From Parvularcula oceani (GTDB taxonomy: Bacteria; Pseudomonadota; Alphaproteobacteria; Caulobacterales; Parvularculaceae), in NCBI RefSeq assembly GCF_000733125.1, contig NZ_JPHU01000010.1, forward strand, positions 62,001-126,000: a DNA stretch of 64,000 bases, read 5' to 3'. The notes under the pieces are model-generated. The model had not been told where the DNA came from. It saw nothing but the letters and a program-made list of their open reading frames with translations, and did not search any database. The position numbers and the translations under genes are program-made. Shown one piece after another: positions 17,478-26,695 of this stretch (positions within the stretch are counted from its first letter, which is position 1; each line of letters begins with the position of its first letter).

Positions 17478-18531
17478 ACAGGGTGGGCAGGCGCTCTTCG
17501 ATCTCTTCCGCCGCCCCGCTCAGGCTCTCCTCCGACAGATCGTCGAGCCGCAGGATCGCGGCCGGCGCGTCTCCGCGTTCGCGCATCCGGCGATAGCGGG
17601 GATCGTAGTGCCGCTCCATCAGCTCTGCGGCGAGCGCTTCGAAGGCATGGCCCTGCGCAAGCTCGTGCCAATGCTCGATTCTTTCGCGCGGATGCAGGGG
17701 GCGCAGCTGGTCGAGCACATCGGCGAGGGCGGCGGGATCCCGGCACAGCTCGTCATAGGTGCGGGCGGTATAGGCGGCGCGGGCGGCGAGGGGGGCGGTG
17801 ACCTGAAGGCGCGGCGCGGCCTTCATCGCGTTCCATAGCGACGGGGGCACGTTGCGCTCTCCGATCCGGCTCGATTCTGCCTCCACGACGACCGGCCGGT
17901 CCGGCGAAAGCCTGACGATCTCTCCGGCGAGGGCGGTCTCGAAGGCCTTCTGATCGGGCTGAGGACCGGCCAGTCCGCCGAAGAGGGACCCGCGATGGGC
18001 GGCAAGGCCCTCCAGGTCGAGAACCTGCACGCCGCGAGCCGCGAGGCGGTGCAGGATCGCCGTCTTCGCCGTCCCGGTATCCCCGTCGAGGAGGAGGACG
18101 GGGCTCTCGAGCGGCGCATGGTAGAGCCGCTTCACCACGGCGCGGCGGAAGCTCTGATAGCCGCCCTCCAGAACGCTCACCCGCCAGCCGATCTGCGACA
18201 GGATGGTCGCGAAGGCGCCAGAGCGCTGCCCGCCGCGCCAGCAATAGACGAGCGGCCGCCAGCTTCCGTCCCTGTCGCTGAGCGCCTCTTCGAGATGGCG
18301 TCCCGTGTTCCGGGCGACGAGGGCCGCGCCGATCTTGCGTGCATCGAACGGACTCGTCTGCTTGTAGATTGTGCCGACCCGCGCCCGTTCCTCGTCGTTC
18401 AGGACGGGAAGGTTGATCGCGCCGGGCAGAGAGTCTTCGGCGAACTCCGCCGGGGAGCGGACATCGATGATCTCGTCGAAGGACGAGGAGAAGGCGGCCT
18501 CGACCGAAGGAAGCGTATAGCGCCTGCTCAT
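17470..18531 (-). CDS. mnmH: tRNA 2-selenouridine synthase (MnmH/SelU)
   Basis: 353 aa. The N-terminal rhodanese domain has FDEIIDVRSPAEFAEDSLPGA and the active Cys97 in VYCWRGGQRSG. The C-terminal part has a P-loop GDTGTAKT (Ala where Gly is usual). MnmH replaces sulfur with selenium at the wobble 2-thiouridine of tRNA-Lys, -Glu and -Gln, using selenophosphate from SelD. SelD is encoded convergently right next to it, with an 8-bp overlap of the coding ends. Its ATG overlaps the stop of the double-GT2 gene, so it is the last gene of the minus-strand glycan operon. The start is supported by this ATGA overlap. Confidence 0.94.
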   Translation of the reverse strand: MSRRYTLPSVEAAFSSSFDEIIDVRSPAEFAEDSLPGAINLPVLNDEERARVGTIYKQTSPFDARKIGAALVARNTGRHLEEALSDRDGSWRPLVYCWRGGQRSGAFATILSQIGWRVSVLEGGYQSFRRAVVKRLYHAPLESPVLLLDGDTGTAKTAILHRLAARGVQVLDLEGLAAHRGSLFGGLAGPQPDQKAFETALAGEIVRLSPDRPVVVEAESSRIGERNVPPSLWNAMKAAPRLQVTAPLAARAAYTARTYDELCRDPAALADVLDQLRPLHPRERIEHWHELAQGHAFEALAAELMERHYDPRYRRMRERGDAPAAILRLDDLSEESLSGAAEEIEERLPTLFS

Positions 18532-20399
18532 AGCTCCGCTTCCAGCCGCGCCCGCCGGGGGTCGATCCTGCGCAGCCGGTCTCTCAAGGCCCCGGGCGCC
18601 ATCATATAGGCGAGGAAGGGCCAGGCGGCTTGGCTCTGCGGCCTGGCGGCGAGCGCCTGCAGGACCAGTCGGCGGCCCTCGGCCGCATCGCCGCCTGCCT
18701 CCCGCAGCTCCCGCCGGGCGGATTCGATCAGGAAATCCGCTTCCGTCCCCGCGCGGCGCATCTCGAAGCCGTAGCGGGCATGGAACATTCTCCGTGCCCG
18801 CAGATTTGCCCGCAGGTTCTTCGAGCGGCGGGCCTCCTCGCTCTCTGCGTCCTCGTCATAAAGCGTCAGCGGCTCGGCCACGACCGCCACGTCCCAGAAG
18901 CGGGACAGGCGCACGACATAGTCCCAGTCCTCGATCGCCGGCCAGCTTTCGTCGAACCCGCCGATCATCGACGCGATCTCCCGGCGCATCAGGCCGCTGC
19001 TCGGAAAACCATGCAGGACATTGCGGCACAGGAGGCGGCGGTAGAGATCGCCGCCCGCATCGGGCGTGCGCACGCGGCCGGCCCCGTCTTCGCCGCTCCT
19101 CTCCTCGACGCTCGTGAGCACGAGGCCGAGGCGCCGCCCGCTGCGGCGGAACCGCTCCAGCTGCGCCTCGATCTTGCGCGGAAGCCAGGTATCGTCCGAG
19201 TCTAGAAGGGCGATGAATTCGCCGCGCGCTTCTCTCAGCCCTCTATTGCGTGCGGCGGCGACGCCACGGTTCACCTCCTGCCTCAGGACGCGCAGGCGGG
19301 CGTCCCCGATCGCTGCGACCCGAGCTACGGTGTCATCCGTAGACGCATCGTCCACCACGAGAACTTCGAGGTTCTGATGGCTCTGCGCCAGAACGCTCCG
19401 GACCGCCCGGACCGTCAGCGCCGGCCGTTCATGGGTGGGGATGACGACGCTGACGAGGGGGCGGGCATCACTGCCGCTCGCGGCGCTGTCGGCAGAGCGC
19501 GTCATGGGCGGAAGCGGCATCCGGCTCTCGGCGAAGCGGCCTGTCCGGGCGGCGCCGGAGTGGGCGGCTGCAAGCAGGCGATGGGCGCTGCCGGTCAGGC
19601 GGCGGGCTCTCTCGTCGGCTTCGGCGGCCAGCGCGTCATCTTCGGCCCCCGCCGCGATCAGGCGATAGGCCTCGGCGAGGGAGAAGCGGTAGCGCCGCTT
19701 CCGCGCGCCCAGCCTGTCCTCGATCCGTTCGAGCACGTCGAGGCGCGCCTTCACGCCGGGCGCGGCATTGCGCGAGGAGCTCAACGAGCCGGGCACGCGG
19801 CGGTAATAGGACGTCCCGCCCCTGGCCTTCGCGATCCGGATGCCCGCCGTCAGCGCCCGCATGACGACATCGCCGTCATTGTTGACCGCCACCCCGGCAT
19901 CCCAGCCGCCCGAGCGCTCATAGGCTTCCCGCGACCACAACAGCCCGCAGGGCGGGACATACCATCCCGTCAGCCAGGCCGAGAGGTCGTCCTGCGCCGG
20001 ACGCCGCGGCGCACAGGATGCGGGCGCCGCGATCCATGCCGCCCCCGCCTTCTCGTAGCGGAGCCAGCGGCAGCGGCTCATGCCGCCCGGCGGCAGCGCT
20101 TCGGACAGGGATTGCACCACGTCGGGACCGAGAAGATCGTCCGCGTCCAAAAACATCAGCGCCTCGCCCTGCGCCTCCGCCGCTGCGGCGGCCCGTGCGG
20201 CAGGGGCGCCGCCGAAGGGGCCGCGCAGGACCCGGACGGGAGCGGAAAAGCCTTCGGCGAGGGCAACGGAGCCGTCCGTCGAGCCGTCATCGGCGATCAG
20301 GATCTCGTGCGGCGGCAGCGTCTGGTTCAGGACCGACCGGACTGTGTCGGCCAGCACGTCCTCGGCATCGAAGCAGGGAATGACGACCGAAATCCGCAT
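18528..20399 (-). CDS. Two-domain family 2 glycosyltransferase
   Basis: 623 aa containing two complete GT2 (GT-A) domains in tandem. Domain 1 (residues ~1-220) has RISVVIPCFDAEDVL, LIADDGSTDGS and the metal-binding LDADD. Domain 2 (from about residue 315) has VSVVIPTHERPALT, VVDDASTDDT and LDSDDTWLP. Both DxD motifs are intact, so it may catalyse two successive transfers, as in bifunctional polymer synthases. No membrane segments are seen, so it acts at the cytoplasmic face. It lies 4 bp after GT61 and overlaps mnmH by 4 bp. Confidence 0.87.
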   Translation of the reverse strand: MRISVVIPCFDAEDVLADTVRSVLNQTLPPHEILIADDGSTDGSVALAEGFSAPVRVLRGPFGGAPAARAAAAAEAQGEALMFLDADDLLGPDVVQSLSEALPPGGMSRCRWLRYEKAGAAWIAAPASCAPRRPAQDDLSAWLTGWYVPPCGLLWSREAYERSGGWDAGVAVNNDGDVVMRALTAGIRIAKARGGTSYYRRVPGSLSSSRNAAPGVKARLDVLERIEDRLGARKRRYRFSLAEAYRLIAAGAEDDALAAEADERARRLTGSAHRLLAAAHSGAARTGRFAESRMPLPPMTRSADSAASGSDARPLVSVVIPTHERPALTVRAVRSVLAQSHQNLEVLVVDDASTDDTVARVAAIGDARLRVLRQEVNRGVAAARNRGLREARGEFIALLDSDDTWLPRKIEAQLERFRRSGRRLGLVLTSVEERSGEDGAGRVRTPDAGGDLYRRLLCRNVLHGFPSSGLMRREIASMIGGFDESWPAIEDWDYVVRLSRFWDVAVVAEPLTLYDEDAESEEARRSKNLRANLRARRMFHARYGFEMRRAGTEADFLIESARRELREAGGDAAEGRRLVLQALAARPQSQAAWPFLAYMMAPGALRDRLRRIDPRRARLEAEL

Positions 20400-20403
20400 G
20401 GCC

Positions 20404-21549
20404 TCAGCCGATCGCCCGGTCCACCGCCGCCATCAGCGCCTGCGGGTCGACGGCCATGTCCCGCAGGAGAAGCTCTCCGCCGCCTGCGGGCTGCGCCGGG
20501 ACGAGGTCATAGGCGTGCCCCATCGCGCAGGCGAGCGCGTAGAAGTTCGGGTTCGGAAAGGCGAGGTCGGCGATCTCGATCACAGCCGTGCCTTCGGGGG
20601 CGAGGATCATATTGGTCAGCCCCGCGCCATGGGGCGCCGCGATCACCTGCGCGTCGGACATCATGTCGAGCTGGCCTGCGAACCCGTGCTCTTCGAGGAA
20701 GACGCGCTCGAAGCCCCGCGCCTCCAGCATCGGCCAGATCTCGTCCTCATTGGCGAGCTTGCGGCCGCGCGCCTTGGCCCGGCTGACATAGAGGCGCCGG
20801 CGGCCCCGCGCGTTCTCGCCGGCGAGGGCCGCGCGCAGCGGGCGCAGAAGGCTCGGCCGGAACCTGTCCGTGACCGGAACGGTCAGCTCGCCGACGACGA
20901 GGGGGCGCTCCTCGTCGAAGCGCGGCGTGTCGTCGGGCGGAATGCCGAGGCGGCGCAGGGTCTCCTCGGCGACCGCCGAGAGGCGCTTGGGCAGGATCAG
21001 TCCGTCCAGGCGGCCCTCCCGGCGCAGCATGAGGAGCTTGGGGAGGTGAGCGGCGAGCCAGTGCGAGTAATTGCCATAGACCCGTTCCGTCACCCACACG
21101 GCCCGGTCGAGCGTCCGCGGACGGCCGCGCGCGCTCGCGGCATGCTCGGGGCGGAAGACGATCTCGCGCGTGTCGGCGGCGACGCCTTCGCGCGTCAGAA
21201 GCCCGACCGAGAACTGGCCGCGCCTGTCGCGGGCGAAGGCGAGCCGGCCGTCCTTGAGCGTGGCGAGGCCCGTCTCAGTGCTGAGCCGTTCGGGCACGTC
21301 CCGCATGGAATAGCCCCACCAACCCGCATCGTCCGGCAGGGCATCCCTGTCGCTCCAGCCTGCGGGCAGGGGATAGCTCTCGCGCCTTGGCGGCTCGACC
21401 ATTTCATAGGCATCCGCCGCGTCCCGGACCGCGCGGCGCTCGACCCAGCGATAGCCGAGCGTGCGCGGCGGCAGGCCCTTCCGGATCGCGCCATGCGGCA
21501 GGCGGCGAAGCCGCGAGCGCAGCGGGCCGTTAACGGCGAGCACGCTCAT
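20404..21549 (-). CDS. Glycosyltransferase family 61 protein
   Basis: 381 aa. The GT61 (DUF563) hallmarks are VYGNYSHWLAAHLPKLL, the YVSRAKARGRKLANEDEI strand-turn, and AAPHGAGLTNMILAPEGTAVIEI, which contains the conserved HGAGL loop. In eukaryotes the family includes beta-xylosyl and EGF O-GlcNAc transferases; in bacteria it appears in capsule and exopolysaccharide loci. Its start overlaps the stop of the ABC exporter gene (ATGA), placing it in the minus-strand glycan operon. Donor sugar unknown. Confidence 0.88.
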   Translation of the reverse strand: MSVLAVNGPLRSRLRRLPHGAIRKGLPPRTLGYRWVERRAVRDAADAYEMVEPPRRESYPLPAGWSDRDALPDDAGWWGYSMRDVPERLSTETGLATLKDGRLAFARDRRGQFSVGLLTREGVAADTREIVFRPEHAASARGRPRTLDRAVWVTERVYGNYSHWLAAHLPKLLMLRREGRLDGLILPKRLSAVAEETLRRLGIPPDDTPRFDEERPLVVGELTVPVTDRFRPSLLRPLRAALAGENARGRRRLYVSRAKARGRKLANEDEIWPMLEARGFERVFLEEHGFAGQLDMMSDAQVIAAPHGAGLTNMILAPEGTAVIEIADLAFPNPNFYALACAMGHAYDLVPAQPAGGGELLLRDMAVDPQALMAAVDRAIG

Positions 21550-23393
21550 ACCGCCGACATTTCCGCGAAGTCGCGATGCTTCTGGCGCAGGCTCTCGAAA
21601 TCGCCTTCGGCTTCGACCTTGCCGTCCTTGAGGAAATAGAGCCGGTCGCAGCGGCGCACGGTCGTCAGGCGGTGGGCGATGATGATCAGCGTGCGCTCCC
21701 CGCGCATCGCCTCGATGCCCTGAGTGATCGCCGCCTCTGTCGCATTGTCGAGGGCGGAGGTCGCCTCGTCGAGCACCAGCACTTCGGGATCGTCGTAAAG
21801 CGCGCGGGCGATGCCGATGCGCTGGCGCTCGCCGCCGGAGACGCGGGCGCCGCCTTCGCCGATGACCGTATCGAGACCGTCGGTCTGGCGGGACAGGAAG
21901 CCTTCGAGCTGCGCCGTGCGCACGGCGGCCATCAGCCGCTCCTCGTCGATCTTGCTGTCCTCGACGCCGAGCGCGATGTTCCGGCGCACAGTGTCATCGA
22001 GGAGATAGATCGTCTGCGGCACATAGCCGAGCGATTTCTGCCAGCCGCGCAGGCCGTGCGCCTGCACGTCCTTGCCGTCGACGAGCACCCGGCCTTCGGT
22101 CGGGGTGAGGAGGCCGAGCAGGATGTCCACAACGGTCGACTTGCCCGCGCCCGTCGCGCCGACAAGGCCTATCGCGCTGCCCGCCGGCACGCGCACGGTG
22201 ATATCGTCGAGCGCTTTGCGGTCCGATCCTTCATAGCGATAGGAGATGTGATCGAGGACCAGCTCTTCGCGCAGGGGAAGGCGCGGCGCATCGGGGGGCG
22301 GCGGCAGCGCCTCCAGCATGGTCAGGTCGTCATAGATCGGATCGACCGCCATGATGTTGTAGCGCACGCTCGTATAATGGCCCATCAGCACGCCGAAGGC
22401 CTCGCGCATCCGCACCATGACGATGGCGAAGAGCGACAGGGTGACGATGATCTCGTCGGGCTGCTGGCCGAAGCCGATCAGGAAGAGGATGAGGCCGACG
22501 AGGCCCAGAATGCCGATCACCTCTGTCAGGGTCGGCATGATGTCGGCGGTCAGCTTCTTGAGCGCGACGGAGCGGGAGATGACCCAGACCGAGCGGTAGA
22601 CACGGTGGGCGAAGTAATCCTCCTTCGCGCCGATCCGCGCCTCCTTCAAAGAGCCCATGCCCTGCATCATCGCCATGGTGACGCCGGCGCGCTCCTTCTG
22701 CTCGCGCAGGCCCCAGCTGCGCATCTTCTTCGACAGGAAGCGCAGGGTCACGACGGCCGCGACGCCGAAAATGCCGAAAAACGTGCCGGTCAGCAGGGGC
22801 TCGATGATGAGGAGCGGGATCGTCACGGCCGCGAGGTTCAGGAGGCGGGACATCATCCGTAGGACCGCGTTCATCACCTGATAGGCGATGACGGCGGTCT
22901 CCTTCTCGACATTGCGCAGAAGCTCGGCGGTGTTCCGGCGCAGGTGGAAGGCATAGGGCGCGCCGAGATAGGCGCGGATGAGGCGCCCTGCGAGCTCGGC
23001 CCGGCGGTGGGAGACGTAATGGGTCTGGAACCAGCCGAAGGTGACCTGGGCGATCGCCTTGGCCAGGAACACCGCGACCAGCACGCCCGCCCCGAACAGG
23101 ATCAGGCGCAGCGACCCGTCATCGAGGCCCCGCGCCTCAAGGGCGCCCGCGAGCCAGGGAAAGCGGTCGAGCTGTTCGGGATCGACCAGCGTGGCGACGA
23201 AGAGCGGCACGGCCGCGACGCCGATCAGGTCGAGGATCGCCGTCACCCCCATCATGCAGAGGAGGATCGCGCCGTTCCTGCGGTCCTTCGGCGTCAGCAG
23301 CGAATAAAGCCGCCGCAGCGACGCGGCCATGCTCGAGGCGGAGGCCGGCTCCTTCGCCAGATGTCGCTTCGGAAGCGTCTTCATGCTCGTCAT
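21546..23393 (-). CDS. ABC exporter half-transporter (glycolipid flippase-like)
   Basis: 615 aa from the ATG at 23393, 25 bp after the preceding gene; a second ATG at 23384 is possible. The N-terminal six-helix exporter domain (hydrophobic stretches such as GAILLCMMGVTAILDLIGVA and IIGVLGLVGLILFLI-like segments) is followed by an ATP-binding domain. That domain has Walker A GATGAGKST, signature VSGGERQRIGIARA, Walker B VLVLDEATSALD and the H-loop IAHR. Overall layout resembles PglK/MsbA-type flippases that turn lipid-linked oligosaccharides across the inner membrane. It is encoded among glycosyltransferases, so export of the glycan made by this locus is its likely job. Confidence 0.88.
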   Translation of the reverse strand: MTSMKTLPKRHLAKEPASASSMAASLRRLYSLLTPKDRRNGAILLCMMGVTAILDLIGVAAVPLFVATLVDPEQLDRFPWLAGALEARGLDDGSLRLILFGAGVLVAVFLAKAIAQVTFGWFQTHYVSHRRAELAGRLIRAYLGAPYAFHLRRNTAELLRNVEKETAVIAYQVMNAVLRMMSRLLNLAAVTIPLLIIEPLLTGTFFGIFGVAAVVTLRFLSKKMRSWGLREQKERAGVTMAMMQGMGSLKEARIGAKEDYFAHRVYRSVWVISRSVALKKLTADIMPTLTEVIGILGLVGLILFLIGFGQQPDEIIVTLSLFAIVMVRMREAFGVLMGHYTSVRYNIMAVDPIYDDLTMLEALPPPPDAPRLPLREELVLDHISYRYEGSDRKALDDITVRVPAGSAIGLVGATGAGKSTVVDILLGLLTPTEGRVLVDGKDVQAHGLRGWQKSLGYVPQTIYLLDDTVRRNIALGVEDSKIDEERLMAAVRTAQLEGFLSRQTDGLDTVIGEGGARVSGGERQRIGIARALYDDPEVLVLDEATSALDNATEAAITQGIEAMRGERTLIIIAHRLTTVRRCDRLYFLKDGKVEAEGDFESLRQKHRDFAEMSAV

Positions 23394-23418
23394 CTCGTCC
23401 CGTTCGGGCTGTCGGTCG

Positions 23419-24519
23419 TCACGCCTGCATCTCCCGGGCCGTCCCGTCCAGTCCCAGAAGAACACGCTCCATGCGGGCATCGCAGGCCGTGGCCGAGAAC
23501 CCTTCGGCGAGGCGCCGCGGCCCCACGGGATCGTGAGGGCGGGCCAGCACCTCTTCCAGTCCGGCAGCCAGGGCCGGCACGTCCTCGGCAGGCACGACGG
23601 CGCCGCCCGTTCCATCCAGCACGTCCGGTACGCCGCCCACATGCGTCGCCACCGCCGGGGTCCCGCAGGCGAGCGCCTCGATCAGGCCGAGCGGCATGCC
23701 CTCAGAGCGGGAGGGCAGAGCCACGACGCCCGCGCGGCGATAGGCCTCGCGCAGCGCTCCGGGGTCCGCATGCCCTGCGAAGCGGACCCTGTCCTTCACG
23801 CCCAGCGCCTCTGCCTGCCGCATGAGCGCCTCTTCCGCCTCGCCCTGCCCGTAGAGCGTGAGGGTCACGCGGGCAGGAAGCCGGGTCATCGCCTCGAGCA
23901 GCAGGTCATAGCCCTTCACCGCGACGAGGCGCCCTGCCGCGACGATGCTGTCCGCCTCCTGGGGGACGCTGTCATCGGGCGTCCAGAACGCCGTATCGAC
24001 TCCGTTCGGCACCAGAACGACTCTTCCGGGGTCCGCGCCATAGCCGATCGCGGCGTCGCGCAGCGGCCGCGACACCACCGTCACCGCATCCGCCGCGCGT
24101 AGGATCCGCCGCAGATGCGGCTTGAGCGTGTCGGGCGGCGCCATCAGGTCGCTGCCATGGGCCGACAGCACGAGGCGGTAGCCGAAGACCGGCTTGAGAA
24201 GAGCGTAATAGACCGCCTGCCCTCGCAGGAAGTGAAGGTTCACCGTGCCCGGGCGGAACGCGGCCAGCCGGCGGCCGAGCTGCAGGACGCCGAGCCCAGC
24301 GCGCGGCAGCGCCATCAGGGCGGGCTGGCCGCCGCTGCCCGTCCCCGCCTCGAGCGGCAATGCCCATCTCTCCGCCGCCGCGCTCGCCTCCGGCGCGTCG
24401 GGCCAGTGCTCCACGATGCGGTGGCCGGCATCGCGCAGGCTCGCCGCCAGGCGCGTGACCGCCGCCTGGACGCCGCCGCGATCCGACAGCGGTATGGGAC
24501 AGGCGATCAGGATTTTCAT
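23419..24519 (-). CDS. Glycosyltransferase family 4 protein
   Basis: 366 aa beginning MKILIACPIPLSDRGGVQAAV, the GG-loop start of GT4 enzymes. It has VLSAHGSDLM, LVPNGVDTAFWTPDDS, AAGRLVAVKGYDLLLEAM and PSRSEGMPLGLIEALACGTPAVAT with the E-x7-E donor motif. First gene of the minus-strand glycan operon, divergent from the acyl-CoA synthetase gene across 113 bp. It probably builds the lipid-linked glycan exported by the ABC protein encoded next. Sugar specificity is not readable. Confidence 0.88.
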   Translation of the reverse strand: MKILIACPIPLSDRGGVQAAVTRLAASLRDAGHRIVEHWPDAPEASAAAERWALPLEAGTGSGGQPALMALPRAGLGVLQLGRRLAAFRPGTVNLHFLRGQAVYYALLKPVFGYRLVLSAHGSDLMAPPDTLKPHLRRILRAADAVTVVSRPLRDAAIGYGADPGRVVLVPNGVDTAFWTPDDSVPQEADSIVAAGRLVAVKGYDLLLEAMTRLPARVTLTLYGQGEAEEALMRQAEALGVKDRVRFAGHADPGALREAYRRAGVVALPSRSEGMPLGLIEALACGTPAVATHVGGVPDVLDGTGGAVVPAEDVPALAAGLEEVLARPHDPVGPRRLAEGFSATACDARMERVLLGLDGTAREMQA

Positions 24520-24632
24520 CCTGCCGCTCCTAGCAGCTGGAGCGGGAACGCCAAAGCGGCGCGCCGCTGCGCATTCTCCTTCGCAAGGCCGTCCGCATCG
24601 GTGAAGCTCGCGAAAAAAACCGGGAGGGAAGC

Positions 24633-26321
24633 GTGGTTGCGAACGAAGATCGGCCCTGGCTCGCCGTCTATGAGGCGCTCGGGGTGCGAACGCCCCCCAT
24701 CGACGACAGGCCGCTCGGCGCTCATGCCGAACGGCACGCGGAGGAGAGGGGGCATCTGCCCGCGCTGCGCTATGCGGGCGCGGAGCTGAGATATGAGTGG
24801 CTCGACCGGGAAGCCAGCCGGATCGCGGGCGGCCTTGAGGCGCATGGCATCGGACGGGGAGACGTGGTCGGCCTGCACATGCCGAGCCTGCCGCAATATG
24901 TGGCGGCGCTGGTCGCGATCTCGAAGCTCGGCGCGATCGGCTCTGGCGTCTCGCCCCTCCTCAAGCCGGCGGAGCTGAGCCATCAGCTGCGCGATTGCGG
25001 AGCCGTCTGCGTGCTGACGCTCGATGCGCTGGCGCCCGGCCTCGCGGCGATGGAGCCGTGGCCGGAGGCGCTGCGGCTCGTCGTCGTCACCGCGCCGGGC
25101 GATCCCCTGGCGCCCTCGGCGCCCGCGCTGCCGGACATCGAAGGGGCGCAGCTCCGCAGCTATGCCGATGTCAGGAATGCCGGGGAGGACCGCTTCGCCC
25201 AGCGGCCCGTCGATCCGCTCGACACCTTCATGATCCAGTATACCGGCGGCACGACGGGGCGTCCCAAGGGGGCGGAGCTCAGCCATCGCACGCTGATGTA
25301 CAACCCGCTGCAGGCGGCCGCCTTCGTGCCGCCAGTGCTCGGCGAGGAGGTGCTGGCCTCGGCCTTCCCGATGTTCCACGCCGCGGGCCTCGCCGGAGCG
25401 ATCAATGCGGTGATCCACGCCGCCCTGCTGATCGTGGTGCCCGATCCGCGCGATCTCGAAGACTATTGCGCGCAGATGAAGGCGCGGCCGCCGACGCTGA
25501 TGAACGGCGTGCCCGCCCTCTACGACATGCTCGCGGCCTTCCCCGGCGCCCGGGACGTCGATTTCTCGAGGCTCAAGACCGCCGTCAGCGGCGCGGCGCC
25601 CATGCCGCGCAGCACGGCCGAAAAGGTCGAGGGCCTTCTGGGCAAGGGCAAGCTCACCGACGTGTTCGGCATGACCGAGACCGGCCCCTGCTATGTCGGC
25701 CACCCGCAGCAGCGCTACAAGCCGGGCTCGATCGGCATCCCTCTGCCGGGAGCGGATGTGCGGATCGTGGATGCGGAGACCGGCAGCGGGGCGCTGCCCT
25801 TCGGCGAGCCCGGAGAGATCGTCACGCGCGGCCCGCAGGTGATGAAGGGCTATCTGAACCTGCCCGAGGAATCCCGCACCGCCCTTCGCGAGCATGACGG
25901 CGCGCTCTGGATGCATTCGGGCGATGTCGGATATATGGACGAGGAGGGCTATCTCTTCCTGTGCGACCGGGCGAAGGACATGCTCATCGTCGGCGGGTTC
26001 AAGGTCTTCTCGGTCGAGGTGGAGGACCACCTCCAGTCGCTGCCGATCGTGGCGGGCAGCGCCGTCGTCGGCACGCCGGACCGCGACAGGCCGGGCAATG
26101 ACATCGTCAATCTCTATGTCGCCCTCTCCGATGAGGGGCGGGAACGGGGCGAGGCGGCCTGCCGGCGCGAGATCGAGAACGTGTTCCGCGAGCGGATGGC
26201 GCCCTACAAGATGCCGAAGGTCATCCGCTTCGTGGACGCCATCCCGCTGACCCCCGTCGGCAAGATCGACAAGAAGGTCCTGCGCGAGGAAGCCGAGGCG
26301 CTGGCAGGGCAGGAGGCCTGA
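24633..26321 (+). CDS. AMP-forming acyl-CoA synthetase (long-chain fatty acid-CoA ligase-like)
   Basis: 562 aa from the GTG at 24633, preceded by a strong GGGAGGG ribosome-binding site. It is an ANL-superfamily adenylating enzyme. The P-loop is YTGGTTGRPKGAELSH (motif A3), FGMTETGP is motif A5, and LWMHSGDVGYMDEEGYLFLCDRAKDMLIVGG spans motifs A7-A8. The C-terminal TPVGKIDKK contains the catalytic lysine (A10). It activates a carboxylic acid, most likely a fatty acid, to its acyl-CoA through an acyl-adenylate. Substrate length cannot be told. It stands alone, ending 11 bp before the convergent receiver gene. Confidence 0.9.
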   Translation: MVANEDRPWLAVYEALGVRTPPIDDRPLGAHAERHAEERGHLPALRYAGAELRYEWLDREASRIAGGLEAHGIGRGDVVGLHMPSLPQYVAALVAISKLGAIGSGVSPLLKPAELSHQLRDCGAVCVLTLDALAPGLAAMEPWPEALRLVVVTAPGDPLAPSAPALPDIEGAQLRSYADVRNAGEDRFAQRPVDPLDTFMIQYTGGTTGRPKGAELSHRTLMYNPLQAAAFVPPVLGEEVLASAFPMFHAAGLAGAINAVIHAALLIVVPDPRDLEDYCAQMKARPPTLMNGVPALYDMLAAFPGARDVDFSRLKTAVSGAAPMPRSTAEKVEGLLGKGKLTDVFGMTETGPCYVGHPQQRYKPGSIGIPLPGADVRIVDAETGSGALPFGEPGEIVTRGPQVMKGYLNLPEESRTALREHDGALWMHSGDVGYMDEEGYLFLCDRAKDMLIVGGFKVFSVEVEDHLQSLPIVAGSAVVGTPDRDRPGNDIVNLYVALSDEGRERGEAACRREIENVFRERMAPYKMPKVIRFVDAIPLTPVGKIDKKVLREEAEALAGQEA

Positions 26322-26332
26322 GGGCCGCCGTC

Positions 26333-26695
26333 TCAGCCTGCGGAGGGAGAGATCAGCTCGGCCACGGTCTCGAGAAGGGCAGCGGGCGTGCAGGGCTTGC
26401 TCAGCAGCCGTTCGCCCGAGAACCGCTCGCTCCGCAGGCTGCCATAGCCGGACAGGAAGGCGAAGGGCAGGGCGCGCTCCTTCAGCCTGTCGGCGATGGC
26501 GTAGCTGTCGGCGGCGGGTCCCAGATTGATGTCGAGCAGCGCCGCATCCGGCGCGGCGAGGTCGATCTGGTTGAGGGCCTTCTTCTCCGAGGAATAAGGG
26601 CCGAGGATGTCATAGCCGCCCCGGCGCAGAGTGCGCGCCATGTCCTCGGCGATCAGGGCCTCGTCCTCCACGATCATCACACGGCGCTTGGGCAT
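26333..26695 (-). CDS. Stand-alone response regulator receiver (FATGUY-type)
   Basis: 120 aa from the ATG at 26695. A CheY-like fold has RVMIVEDEALIAEDM (acidic pocket), ALLDINLG with the phosphoacceptor Asp, and LLSKPCTP with the conserved Lys. The segment LPFAFLSGYG matches the PFxFxTGY ('FATGUY') pattern of receivers that in alphaproteobacteria work with HWE/HisKA_2 kinases in the general stress response. There is no output domain. No kinase is adjacent; the HisKA_2 kinase at 60076 in this window is a candidate partner by family only. An in-frame upstream extension lacks any receiver-like sequence and was not used. Confidence 0.85.
   Translation of the reverse strand: MPKRRVMIVEDEALIAEDMARTLRRGGYDILGPYSSEKKALNQIDLAAPDAALLDINLGPAADSYAIADRLKERALPFAFLSGYGSLRSERFSGERLLSKPCTPAALLETVAELISPSAG

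Noticed and set aside
6685-24519. Glycan locus as a recently acquired genomic island
   Set aside because: Base composition and codon preferences look like the rest of the window. There is no integrase, attachment repeat or insertion sequence, and the tRNA-Arg at 4441 has no visible 3'-end duplicate near the locus.
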